The notes under the pieces: model-generated
The model's input: the letters and a program-made list of their open reading frames with translations, nothing else
What the model was told of the DNA's origin: nothing
Database searches by the model: none
Shown here: piece after piece, positions 48,780-61,619 of the stretch
How the letters are laid out: each line of letters starts with the position of its first letter
Position numbering within the stretch: position 1 is the stretch's first letter
Position numbers and translations under genes: made by a program
From: Cannabis sativa
Lineage: Eukaryota > Streptophyta > Magnoliopsida > Rosales > Cannabaceae
Direction of reading: 5' to 3'
DNA length: 64,000 nt
Assembly: GCF_029168945.1 (NCBI RefSeq)
Contig: NC_083604.1
Coordinates: forward strand, 40,667,686-40,731,685

Positions 48780-49267
48780 TATTTTATTTTAAATTTAGGG
48801 TTTGAAAATTGGAAAAATCGGATTTTTTGGAAAAATCCCATGAAAATCGGGTTAGGGGGTGTGCTGCCCAAGAGGCTGCACGTGCAGCCTCCAGAGGCTG
48901 CAACTAGGCTTAACGCGCGCGGACAGGAGGGGTGGGCGAGAATCCTCGGCGCCAGCAGGGTTCTCGTGGGCGGACGTGCAGGGTCCTCGGGTGATGCATG
49001 TCCGAACGTTGGGCGCATTCAGACAAGAAATGTCTGAGCACACGCGCGCGCTGGGCCTCCTTGTCCGAGGGTTTGGTGCGCATGAGCAGCTCCCTCGACA
49101 CCATTCAATCCCGAAACTTCCAAAATTCATATCTTTTTCAATTTTTATCGAAATCGAGTTCCGTATCAAAGCAAATTGCTTAATTTTTCACAAGGAATCC
49201 AAATAAAATATTTTCAAAAACAGAAAAAATATTTTTCATGAAAAAAAAAAATTGTACAACACATACA
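48780..49267 (-). mobile_element. Element A leader, distal part, with GC-rich island
   Basis: The segment aligns at both ends with the leader of element B: a TTTTAAATTTAGGGTTTG-type start matches about 59334, and the part ending ACACATAC matches about 61355-61500. Between about 48870 and 49100 it carries a GC-rich island that element B has only in short form. Together with 51163-51253 and 63544-63570 it forms the interrupted leader of element A, whose 5' LTR begins at 63571. Confidence 0.6.
48872..48891. repeat. 20-bp perfect palindrome in the element A leader
   Basis: GAGGCTGCACGTGCAGCCTC is its own reverse complement. Element B has a shorter palindrome, GCTGCATGCAGC, at 61324-61335. Confidence 0.9.
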
Positions 49268-51162
49268 TGTTGGAAATTATTTTACCAGGATCTTAGATCT
49301 ACTCACAAGTATGTTGATTAACACCCTAAATATGAACTTCTAAAACGATTATGAAAATAAACACATATAAAGTATGAGAAACCTTACATTGGGTGCAGTG
49401 GAATTAAATGTCTCCTTCCGTTCAGATCTATAACTCTTGTATCCTTTCTGTCCCAGAGTATTATCAAGATCTGAACCTGGATCTCTTTCTCTCCTTCTTT
49501 AGTGCTGAAACTCCTTCTTGTTGAATGTCTTTCTTCACGACCTTCCTCACTATGATTGAGGTATCACTTGCTCTGTGTGGGCACTACTCTAATCACTAAG
49601 TGGTTCGAAATTATGAAGGAAGAAGAAGAGTAAGAAGTGGCGGCTAGGGTTTAGAAAGAGAAGGCTCAGGTTTTTCTCTGAATGAAAAGTATAATTTTCT
49701 TGAAGCATTCACTATCTATTTATAGCATTCCACTAGGGTTAGGTTTGAATTATTTGGCATTAAAATAATGAAAATATCAAATGATAAAGCCTATAAAAGT
49801 GGCCGGCCATGGCTATATGGATTTGGGCCTCACTTTTTGCAATTTTGTAGTTTTATCATTTCTGCATCTCATTTTCTCAAAAAATGCCAATTTTCAAATT
49901 CAACAATTTAAATGCCAATTCTAATTATTTAATAACTATAAATAATTATTAAATAATATTGTCATTTATCATATTTATTAATTGAACCATACAAAGTATC
50001 ATAATTAACAAATATGCCCCTAAAAACTCTTTCTTTACAATTTCGCCCTTACTTAGTGAAAAATTCACAAATAGACATAGTCTAAATTGAGAATTATAAT
50101 TGATTAATCAAAACCAATTATATGAGTCTTACAAGCAATATTATCTCAACTAGTGGGGGGACCATAGGTCTATATAACCGAGCTTCCAATAAGCAGATCA
50201 AGAATTTATAACCTAAATTCACTGACTTATAAATTCTTCGTTGAATCCACGCATAGAACTTAGAATTGCACTCTCAGTATATAGAATGCTCTATATGTTC
50301 CACCATATAGACACATCATTAGTTATCCATTGTTATAATCCTAATTTGATCAATGATCCTCTATATGAATGACCTACACTGTAAAGGGATTAGATTACCA
50401 TTACACCCTACAATGTATTTATCCTTAAAACACTTAACCCCGTATAAATGATATTTCAGCTTATGTGAAATGAGTACTCCACCATTTATTTTCATTTGGT
50501 CAAGCTCGAAGGAGATCATCCTTTACTTACTATTCGCCAGATAGAAGCTATAGATTCCATGTTTATGTTAGCGCTCCCACTCAATTGCATTACCGTGTTC
50601 CCAAAATGTACGTATCACCCTGACCTAAAAGTAGGCTTAACTAACAAATCAAAGAACACGAATAACCTCTTGAGATTGAGCCTAAACATAACAGGATTAA
50701 GACCATTTGATCTAGGATCAACTAGGCGATATTGACTTGAATAAATATTATGGTAAGTTTAATAAATCTAAGTCAAAGTTCAATATCGGTCCCTTCCGAT
50801 GCATACTCCATGCACCCAACCTGAGCTTTACTTTAACCAAAGCTCTGGAAAGAACATAGCATTTCTCCAAATGCAAGTAAACTCTGTTGTGGATTATCAT
50901 ATCAGTAAAACCCTATGTCTAATAAATCTAGGAATCTTTATTCACATAGTCATGTTTACTTTCCAATGTGTTGACAATACAATAAACAGGATCAAGTATG
51001 TGAAAAGGGTTTCAGATGAATTTATAAATCAAATAGACAAGCAATTGATAAGGTGAACCAAAACATACACAAATGAATGAAAAATACTTCTGTTTCTTTA
51101 TTGATGTTGAATAAAATATATTACATTAAAATGGAGTTTTATTTAGGGCATAAAACCCAACA
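49268..51162 (-). mobile_element. Solo LTR 6 (1.9 kb family, GCAT subgroup)
   Basis: It begins TGTTGGAAATTATTTTACC and ends CATAAAACCCAACA, with target duplication ATACA (49263-49267 and 51163-51167). It is inserted in the leader of element A; the flanks join to match the unbroken leader of element B. Confidence 0.93.
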
Positions 51163-51253
51163 ATACATTCATCAAGTAGCACATAAACCAACATGAAACT
51201 ATCCAAATAAACACATAACATCGTTTTAATTCATATTTCATTAAAGTAAATCA
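51163..51253 (-). mobile_element. Element A leader, middle part
   Basis: It matches 61495-61595 of element B (ACATTCATCA, CCAACATGAAAC, AATCGTTTTAATTCATAT-type strings). It ends in AATCA, the target of element B. Confidence 0.75.
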
Positions 51254-53171
51254 TGTTGGAAATTATTTTACCAGGATCTAGATTTACTAACAAGTATGTT
51301 GGATTAACAACCTAATATGAATTCTAAAACAATGAAAATAAACACATATAAAGTTAGAAAACCTTACAGTGGGTGCAGCAGAATAATATGACTAATTCCG
51401 TTCAGATCTCTCTTGATTCCTTTCTGTAGCAGAGCATCACCAAGATCTGAACCTGGATCTTCTTTTCTCCTTCTTTGATGCAGAAATTCCATAGTCTTAC
51501 ATACTATGATTGAGGTACCACTTGATGTGTGTGGGCACTACTCATCTCACAAGGATTTCAAATTTTTTTTTTCTTTTTCTCTCTTGAATTTCGTGGCTTT
51601 TAAGCATACAAAGATATCCAAGAGAAGAGAACAAGGGTTGCTTTATATAGGGAGAAAGGAGAGCACAACTTTCCAAATAAACAGTTTCCTCTTTTACTGT
51701 GTAATTGATTAACTGCCTTATTTAGTGTGATCCACCACTTTCCTATTATTGTTAGGCTTTGATTAGCAATTACATGGAAATTAAAATTGAAAATAATAAT
51801 TGGAAAACAAGCAAAGGGAGTGGCCGGCCATAGAGGGAAATGAGCCTCACTTGGATTTTGCAGTTTCCTCAATTTTATTTCTATTTCTCCAAAAATGCTA
51901 TTTTTCCAATTCTAATCATTTAAATGCCAAAACTAATTATTAAATAACTAAAATAGATTATTAAATAATATTGTCATTTAAAATAATTATTAATTAGACA
52001 TACAAAGTCTCTCAATTAATAATTAAACCTAGAAACCCTTTTCTTTACGATTTCATCCTTAAATTGTGAGAATTCATAAAGTAGACATAGTCTAACTTTT
52101 AGAATTATAATTGATTAATTAAAATCAATTAGCGAGTCTTACAAGCAGTATGGTCTCAACTAGTATGGGGACCATGGGTCTATATAATTGAGCTTCCAAT
52201 AAGTCGAACCGAATTTACCAAGTAAATTCCCTAACTTATTAATTCCTCATTGAATCCACACTTAGAACTTGGAATTGCACTCTCAGTCATATAGAACGCT
52301 CTATATGTTCCACGATATAGACACGTCATTAGTTATCCATTGTTATAACCCTAATGTGATCAATGATCCTCTATATAGATGATCCACATTGAAAAGGCAC
52401 TACTGTTACCGCTACACCTTCAATGTATTTTATCCTTAAAACACTTAACCCTGTATAAATGATATTTCACCTAAGTGAAATGAGATCTCCACCATTTATC
52501 TTCGTTTGGTTAAGCTCGAAGGAAATCATCCTTTACTTCTATTTTCCAGATAGAAGCTATAGATTCCATATTTATGTTAGCGCTCCCACTCAATTGCATT
52601 ACCGTGTTCACAAAATGTATGTATCACCCTGACTGTCAAAAGTAGGCTTAACTAACAAATCAAAGAACACGGATAACACTCTTGAGATTGAACCTAACCA
52701 TATCAGGATTAAGATCATTTGATCTAGGATCAACAGGTGATATTGAATTGAATAGATATTACGGTAAGTTTTAATATATCTAATCAAAGTTCAATATCGG
52801 TCCCTTCCGATGTATACTCCATACATCCGATACTGATAAACTTTGCCAATGTCCTGGAAAGGACATAACACTTTTCCAAGGTGTAAGAATACCTATCGCT
52901 GATTATACCATGTCAGTCTAAATCTAGTGTTCTGACAAATCAGGGAATAAACTTTTGAACATATAATAAAGATTATATTCCACTGTGCTGAGAACACTAT
53001 AATCTTAACAAATTCATATGTTCTGGACTTAAAAAGAATTCATACATTATATACATATAATCATGAAATAAATCATGTGAACCATGCAACATAAAATGTT
53101 ATTTCTGATCTTTATTAATAAGTAAATCTGATTATATGAAATGAGCTTTATTTAGGGAATAAAATCCAACA
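51254..53171 (-). repeat. 3' LTR of element B
   Basis: It begins TGTTGGAAATTATTTTACC and ends GGAATAAAATCCAACA. It shares with the LTR at 61620 a distinct promoter segment, TATA form TATATAAA at 51649-51642, which differs from the CTATAAATAG form of other copies. In the first 340 bp I count roughly ten differences from its partner. Confidence 0.9.
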
Positions 53172-53186
53172 AACTCCCACTTGCAC
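53172..53186 (-). other. Polypurine tract of element B
   Basis: GTGCAAGTGGGAGTT on the minus strand lies directly before the 3' LTR. AAGTGGGAG is typical of copia polypurine tracts. Confidence 0.8.
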
Positions 53187-53199
53187 TAATATAAAACAA

Positions 53200-54000
53200 A
53201 AAGTGCATTTCAAATAATCATTAACACCTTGATATACCAATCAAGTTTAATAGTAGTAAACTCCTCGTAATAGGATCGGACAGGTTGAATTAAACACAAC
53301 CTATTCTCCACCATTACTCTTCCTTAATCACAAAATCCTTGATAATGTGAAATTCCTCTCTATATGTCTACTCTCTTGGGATACTGGATTCTATACTTTT
53401 GGCAACTACTCTTTGGTTATTCAGGAAGTAACCCTACTAGTTAAGGCAAGTTGGAACGGTGCCACAAAAGTATATAACTTTCCTTAGACTGAATAAGTAT
53501 CTTTCCTGTAACTTTTAACATTCAGTCTCTTTCCGGTAGACCAAGAGATTTCAGATAGGTTTTTACACTTCTCCAAAATCACTACTCCACCCCCAAAGTA
53601 ATCACCATCTCATCAGCAGACTTTCTAGCACACAGGCAAGTCTCGAAATCTGATGTGGTGTAGTCTAAGAGTTTCAAAACTACCCTTATTGACTAACATA
53701 TAGTTCCTCTTCTTATTCTTAAAAATTTACTTGATTGTCTTCCAATGTTCCTCTCCTGGATTAATCTGATACCTACTCATTACTCCCACTCAACAGCAGG
53801 TGTCTGGTCTAAGGCATACTAAAGCATACATGAGACCTCTCACTGTTGATTCAAGAAATTCTTTCATGGCTTTATCTTCTCTGGAATAGTTGAGACTTTT
53901 CCTTAGATAAATAAAATCTATCTCTAAGAAGTTGTGAAGCTTCTATAGATTTCCATTGGAAAGAAAATGCATCAGCATCTCATGCTTGCATTAGAGTAAG
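53200..54000 (-). pseudogene. Decayed reverse transcriptase/RNase H region of element B
   Basis: On the minus strand, with many stops and frameshifts, one can read MYALVCLRPD, SRYQINPGEEHW (about 53835-53740), a CARKSADE-type string, and HIERNFTLSRIL (about 53375-53330). These correspond to the C-terminal reverse transcriptase and RNase H blocks of copia polyproteins. Confidence 0.75.
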
Positions 54001-54779
54001 TAATTACCAGGTATACCACAAGCCATAGGTTTAGATAAACTCAAACCTATAATACTAGGAACAGGAAGTTTTGTTAAGTCCATTGAATAGATTTATGAAC
54101 GAAAATTTCCTATCATGTCCTTGTAATAGAAAACTTTAGGTTACTCCATGTGAATGGATCAAACCATAGTTCTCTTGGCTTTCTTCTTAGTTTCTTATCT
54201 TGACAATCCATTACTTGTTTAAACTCACAATGGATTTTAATCACTAGTATCTTCCAAGTTATAAGAAGGTGAGTTCCTAGAAACTCTCCCACTATAACAA
54301 GGTACCGTGAACTATGTCAAAGAAAACTAAATGGTATAGACCTCTTCAGTTGTGTTAAGACAACAGAGGCAGTGGGATCATCTTGTAAAATAAGATGATA
54401 GAACACTTTTGGAATCAAGAAAAAATATCTCCTTTATCTGCTACTTTACTTTCAGACTTAGTCATTTTCTTAGAAAAAGTTGTATTTGTTTAAACAAAAC
54501 ACTTTCTTATCTAATGACTATGGGATGCTCCACCCCTAATCACATTGAATAGCTAACAAACATGCAAACCAGGGTTAGCAGTTCTAGCTTTTCTTAAGAT
54601 TTCGATTAGGTCATCCATGAATCTAGTAATGATTTACATTAAGTATACAACCATTGCATCATTCTGAAATTTTATTACCATAGAAGGATTTAGGCAATGA
54701 CTAGTAACTAATCATCAATATGCAACTCGAATTTCTGGGGAGGTAAGTTTGGATATTATTCAAAATTAAATTAATGATC

Positions 54780-55060
54780 TTTGAACTGCATATCTACTAA
54801 CTTTTTCTCCACCCCTATCAGTTCGCAAGATCTTTAACCACTTACCATTGCTAGAAATTCATGAAATTTTTCAAACATTTAACATTTCTTTTGCGTAAGG
54901 TAAAATCTAGAGTGATCGTTTTAAGAATACAACGAAAACTCATATCCACCCCTGAATGTACATCCATCTACGAATGAGATGAAATTACTTTCAGTGGATA
55001 TAGGCATATTAACTCTTTGCAGAGAATGATCTTGTCAAAACCACTATGAACAAGATACAA
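54780..55060 (-). pseudogene. Decayed integrase region of element B
   Basis: The minus strand reads KILRTDRGGE at about 54836-54806, a copia integrase core motif, and a ITLDFTLRKRN-like stretch upstream of it. Its position before the reverse transcriptase remnant in sense orientation fits Ty1/copia gene order. Confidence 0.65.
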
Positions 55061-56318
55061 ATGCCATAGATTTATAAAATATGTGGTTGTATCTTTTGAT
55101 GACTTACTTTAGTTACATCAAAGAGTTCTTAGAATAGTGCAAGTGGATTCTGGTCACAGAATACTAAACTCATACAGTTTGAATCCATTGAAAGAAAATG
55201 GTTATGAAACACTTGTGAAAGTGTAACTGTATAATTAGTAATTCTTTCTTGGACCACCACTACTAATCTAACTCTATGATTTGCCAATACAAGTAGGAGA
55301 TATCTAAGATTGAGGATTTATATCATTTTGGGATAGAATTCCGGGAATATAATCATATGTGTCATCTAATTTCTTAAGAGAAAATAAGACTTTATATGAT
55401 TTATAGACCATTCATCCAATGATATGTCTTTAAGCTGATTCGAAATGAATAAGCTAAGAGGAATTAGGATAATTTCGTTTTAAATAAGAATCCAACGATG
55501 CTCCGATTAGCGAGAGACAAAGTAATCTTATTTATACAATCTTCTTGTTTCATATCGTAAAACACTAGTCTAAGGTGTCATCAATTGATGAACAGCTAGA
55601 TGTTGCATATACAATATTTATCTTTCGAGATCTAACACCATTATGTTAGTCTAATGGTGAAATCCATTAGGGATTTATCTCATTAGAAAAACAAGCTAAG
55701 TTAGACCAACAATGAAGATTCGAAATTAAACTACAATTTAATAACAGAAAATAACATGGTTCAATACAAATTCATACACAATTCAGAAATTATGAAGCAC
55801 ATAGCAAGTAGGAATGACAAGTGAAAATACTAAAACATACAATCCTAAATAATTTCCAAGGTTTTCAACAAACTGATATCAGTGTCCCATCAAGTGAAAG
55901 AACAAAAAAGGTTCATGAAGGTTTAATTTCTGAACCACTTCCCATGGTATACTTTAGGTTCATTTAAATAATGAAAATCAGAGCCTCCGTTCGTAAAATT
56001 TGTGAAAAATGTCGGCGGTCCGTGGCGAGGACGAATTATAGTAATTTGTTCCAACCCAAGACATAAACAAAGACAAGGATAATTTTTAGAAAAAAGAGGA
56101 GAGGGGATTCTAGAAATCGAAAGGCCTATTTGTTGAATAATAGAAATAAATAATAAATTAAAGGCTCTGTTTTGACATGAAACGGATATATCTCTATATC
56201 TCTGACTTAGCTTAGATTTATGAGATGATATAATTATGGCAAAAGCTATACCAAGAAGTGGTTCACGTAAGAATAGTCATACGGGTTCACGTAAAAATGC
56301 ACGTAGAATACCAAAGGG

Positions 56319-56530
56319 AGTTGTTAACTCATCTAAAATGATCAACATTCTATCAACCTTTTATTCGATTAAGATGTGAATCCACGTTGTCCCGTTTAGG
56401 CGAGAGTCAAAGCTACCATTCATTGAATAGAGTTGTTAACTCATCTAAAATGATCAACATTCTAGCAACCTTTTATTCGATTAAGATGTGAATCCACGTT
56501 GTCCCGTTTAGGCGAGAGTCAAGGCTATTC
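56319..56530. repeat. 112-bp tandem duplication in element B
   Basis: The block starting AGTTGTTAACTCATC and ending near GGCGAGAGTCAA occurs at 56319-56430 and again from 56431 to about 56530, nearly identical. Confidence 0.85.
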
Positions 56531-56759
56531 TATCTTATGAGCTTCCACCATTGTTTCATATTCTTGCAAGTCTTACACAGTCGCCACCATTAGGGTGGTC
56601 ATAAACTATATAAAAAACTTACAAGATTACTTATCTTTCGAGATTAAACGATCTTAACTAGCTTTAATGAACGTTCCTCCATTAGGGAGGATTACTCACT
56701 AAAACAATAGCTATGTAAAACCAACAATGGAGATCGAATATCCTTATAATAATAAAGCT

Positions 56760-59427
56760 CATTATTTAATGAAGGGTTGTATTTTCTTCTAATATTTATT
56801 TTAATCCATTTATTTTAAATATATATTTATTTAATTAAAATTTCCAATTTAGAATAAAATATTCTAAATATAAATTTTAATGTAATATTTATAAATCATA
56901 CTTAGATGGATATGAAAATAACGTGAATTATTTCCATCTTAGTAATAATTTCCATAAACATTTAGAAAATTATTCAATTTAAGTTGTTTCAAAATTAATT
57001 TAAATTAATTTACAACTCAAATTTAATTTTCTATAAATATATATTGCATTTCGAATATGCTTTAAAACAAAATAAAATAAATCTTGGAAAATTACTCTAA
57101 TTTTATGTTGTCCCAAAATTAATTAAAAATTAATTTTCAACAAAAAATATAATTTTCCTATTTAATTAAATATCTAAGAAAAATTTCAAATATTTAAGTA
57201 TCATGATTAAAAAAATCAACTTAAATATTAATTTTCTATTTAATTAAATACACTAGAAAAATACTTCAAGCAAAACAGATAATAACTATCTAGACTTTCA
57301 TTGACTAATTACTCCAATTTCTAATTATAATATATTTTAGTTCATTTATTTTAATTAATCATTAAATGAAAAAATTAATGATTTAAGTTGGTCCAAAATT
57401 AAATAAATAATTTTCAACTTTAATCTATTTTTCAAATAAAATTCGAAATTTCTACATTAAAGAAATGTAATTTTAAAATTTTGGGAAATGATTAATAAAA
57501 TAAAAATAAAATATATTTTGAAAATTATTTAGCTTTAAGTTATTCTGAAATAAGATTCAAAACTTAAGATAATTTTCAACTTTAATTAAATAACATGAAA
57601 ATAACAATATTAAAGTATCATGATGAAAATCAACTTAGATATTGAATTTTCAATTTAATTAAATGTATTAAATTCAAGAAATAAATAATTAAGTAAAGAG
57701 GAAACTTAATTATTAATTCTAGTTTAATACTAGGAAAATATACTAAACTAAGATTGTACCAAAATTAATTAGGAAACAATTAATTTCACAATCTATGATA
57801 TTTTCCTATTTAATATTAGAAATAATAATTAGTATAGAAATAACTATCTAGAATATATATCATTAACTAAGTGTTTTTCTGAAATTAACTTTAAAATATT
57901 ACAATGAAAAATAAATTTCATACATTTTAAAAGTTAATTATGTTGCTAATTCAATTTTAATTAGGTTAGACTAATATAATTAACCTAATACAATTATTTA
58001 AATAAGGAAAATGGGCCTTCACAATTGGGGTAGTTCATGTGAGGGGAGTTTGGATTGATATGTCATACCCACTTCTATGGCCCCCAACTCTCACACAAGG
58101 CCCAAAAGAGAGGAATTTAACCTTTAAATAAACAATTGTTATTCATTGAATAAGCCTAAATCTAATTGGACCTAAATAAATTTCCTTATGTCAAAATTTA
58201 TTTTAGCAACCTAGTCCATTTACTTAGTAAAAACTTAAATGGGCTTCCTATATGCATTTAAGCCCAAAAGCAAACATATAGGCTCACACATGTCAAATGA
58301 TTTGGATGGGCCCTATCATGTTACTAGGTTTACACAGATGAAAGAAGTACAAAATTTACCTGTTATAAATTATTTATAAGATCTATCGTCAATTGGAATA
58401 TGATTAAAATCAGATCATTGGATCTGTCAACAAGTTAATCATACCAATTAAGATCAGATAAATAATAGGTTTGTTAAAAAAAAAGTTTTTGAATAAACAA
58501 TATAAATAAACAAACATTGTCCATGTAACAGATGTGAAATAAGATATTAATATAATTAAATTATTATTCTTAAACTAACTAAATAAAGGAAACTAATTTT
58601 AAAATATATAGGTTTATTTGAATCAAATTAAATTAAATATCTAATAAGATCAATGATTTGAAAGGAAAGAATCTTCAATATCACTTTCAGATCTTATAAT
58701 TTAATAAAATAAACCAATTTTAAAATAGATTTGGTTAGATAATTATTATTTTAGGAATAAAATAATAAATGAATAATAATTACCATAATTATATGTCAAA
58801 ATATCTCAAATTAAGCAATATTCAAATCTCTACAAAAATATCTATGCTATTTAAATATTTAAGATATGATTTATAAATTTCTAATAAGGAAAAAAATGAT
58901 ATATATATATATAGAAAAAATATCATTTTTAAACTTATAATTTATAAATAATTAAATATTTAACAAAATAACAAATTTTTGAATTTGAAAAATATTATGG
59001 TAAGTATATCTATAAAAATATCTATGTTAATTTCAAATTTATTAATTATTTAATTTGCCATATAAGATAATTTTAATATAATATTTTAAATAAAAAGACA
59101 AAGTTATCTTTTAATTTAAAATATCTTAAATATCAAAATATTCAATCTTATAATTAAATAATAAATAAATATTAAAGAAGTTCACAAATTTTTAAATCTC
59201 ACCATAATAGGAAATATTTAAAATTGGAAACATTCCAAAATAGAAATATTTAAAAATTAGAAAAATTCCAAATTGAAAATATTTAAAATTGGAAACATTT
59301 CAATTTAGAAATATTTAAAATTGGAAAATTTTATTTTAAATTTTGGGTTTGAACAATTGAAAAAATTGGATTTTTGGGGAAAAAACCTCAAAAATTCGCA
59401 ATTTGTGGGGAACTGCCAGGATAGGCT
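56760..59427 (-). other. AT-rich non-coding internal region of element B
   Basis: This 2.7-kb stretch is extremely AT-rich, with ATTTAAATTA-type strings throughout. From about 59207 to 59340 there is a short tandem array of a unit of about 30 bp with AAATATTTAAAATTGGAAA. No gag frame was found where one would be expected, so gag is lost or unrecognisable. Confidence 0.6.
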
Positions 59428-61321
59428 TGTTGGAAATTTTTTTACCAGGATCTTAGATCTACTCACAAGTATGTTTATTAACACCCTAAATATGAACTTT
59501 CTAAAACGATGAAATAAACACATATAAAGTTAAAGAAACCTTACATTGGGTGCAGCAGAATTAAATGACTCCTTCCGTTCAGATATCTAGCCCTTGATTC
59601 CTTTCTGTAGCAGAGCATTATCAATATCTGAACCTGGATCTCTTTCTCTGAATCTTTGATGCTGAAACTCCTTTGCTGATGATCTTTCTTCACGATCTTC
59701 CTCACTATGATTGAGGTATCACTTGAAGTGTGTGGGCACTACTCTAATCACTAAGGATTTCGAAATATATTGAAGAAGAAGAGAGAGAGGGTCAGCTAAA
59801 GATAGGGAGAGAGAAGGCTCAGTTTTTTCTGATTCAGAAAGTCTGAAGAAAAGTCTGATTTTTCTGAAGCCTTCACTATCTATTTATAGCATTCCACTAG
59901 GGTTAGATTTGAATTATATGGCATTAAAATAATGAAAAAATCAATTTAAAAAAGCTACAATAGGTGGTCGGCCAAGCATTAGTGGATTGGGCCTTGGGCT
60001 TTGCAATTTTGCAATTTTAACACCTTTTGTATCTGATTTTCTCAAAAATGCCAATTTCCTAATTCAAACATTTAAATGCCAATTCTAACTATTTAATAAC
60101 AATAAATAATTATTAAATAATATTGTCATTTATCATATTTATTAATTGAACCATACAAAGTATCATAATTAACAAATATGCCCCTATAAACTCTTTCTTT
60201 ACAATTTCGCCCTTACTTAGTGAAAAATTTCACAAATAGACATAGTCTAATTTGTGAATTATAATTGATTAATCAAAACCAATTACATGAGTCTTACAAG
60301 CAATATTATCTCAACTAGTGGGGGGACCATGGGTCTATATAACCGAGCTTCCAATAAGTAGATCAAGAATTTAGCACTAAAATTCACTAACTTATTAATT
60401 CTTCGTTGAATCCACGCATAGAACTTAGAATTGCACTCTCAGTATATAGAATGCTCTATATGTTCCACCATATAGACACATCATTAGTTATCCATTGTTA
60501 TAATCCTAATGTGATCAATGATCCTCTATATGAATGATCTACACTGTAAAGGGATTAAATTACCGTTACACCCTACAATGTATTTATTCCTTAAAACACT
60601 TGACCCCGTATAAATGATATTTCAGCTTATGTGAAATGAGTACTCCACCATTTATGTTCGTTTGGTCAAGCTCGAAGGAGATCATCCTTTGCTTACTATT
60701 CGCCAGATAGAAGCTATAGATTCCATGTTTATGCTAGCGCTCCCACTCAATTGCACTACCGTGTTCCCAAAATGTACGTATCACCCTGACCTAAAAGTAG
60801 GCTTAACTAACAAATCAAAGAACACGAATAGCCTTTCAAGATTGAGCCTAATCATAACAGGATTAAGATCATTTGATCTAGGATCAACTAGGCGATATTG
60901 ACTTGAATAGATTTTATGGTAAGTTTAATTAAATCTAAGTCAAAGTTCAATATCGGTCCCTTCCGATGCATACTCCATGCATCCAACCTGAGCTTTACTT
61001 TAACCAATGCTCTGGAAAGAACATAGCACTTCTCCAAATGCAAGTAAACTCTGTTGTAGATTATCATATCAGTAAAACCCTATGTCTGATAAATCTAGGA
61101 AACTTTATTCACATAGTCATGTTTACTTTCCAATGTGTTGACGGCACAATAAACAGGATCAAGTATGTGAAAAGGGTTTCAGATGAATTTATACATTATG
61201 TACATATAATCATGAAATAAATCATGTGAACCATGCAACATTAAATGTTATTTCTGATCTATATTAATAAGTAAATCTGATTATATTGAAATGAGTTTTA
61301 TTTAGGGCATAAAACCCAACA
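59428..61321 (-). mobile_element. Solo LTR 8 nested in element B (GCAT subgroup)
   Basis: It begins TGTTGGAAATTTTTTTACC and ends GCATAAAACCCAACA, with target duplication AGGCT (59423-59427 and 61322-61326). It is inserted in the leader of element B and is therefore younger than that element. Confidence 0.93.
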
Positions 61322-61604
61322 AGGCTGCATGCAGCAACCATGATTTCCAATCTTCCAAAATTCATATCTTTCTCAATTTTTATCGGAATTGAGTTCCGTA
61401 AAAAAACAAAATTGCTTAATTTTTCAGAAGGAATCCAAATAAAATATTTTCAAAAATTGAAAAAATATATTTAATGGAAAAATTTCGTACAACACATACA
61501 TTCATCACATAAGCACATCAACCAACATGAAACCATCCAAATCAACACAAAAACATGCAAATCATCGTTTTAATTCATATTACATGAGAGTAAATCATTA
61601 CCAT

Positions 61605-61617
61605 GGCTCTGGTGCCA
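61605..61617 (-). other. Primer-binding site of element B
   Basis: TGGCACCAGAGCC on the minus strand begins two bases after the 5' LTR. It resembles the initiator methionine tRNA site TGGTATCAGAGCC with changes at positions 4 and 5. It sets the sense strand of the whole LTR family. Confidence 0.75.
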
Positions 61618-61619
61618 GT

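Noticed and set aside
48840..49206. Several frames of 60-115 codons on both strands
   Set aside because: They arise because the GC-rich island has few stop codons; no frame is favoured and none resembles a known domain.
53172..59427. Possible host gene or CRISPR-like array in the AT-rich region
   Set aside because: The region is the internal part of a copia element with decayed pol; the repeats are short, AT-rich and lack regular spacers.
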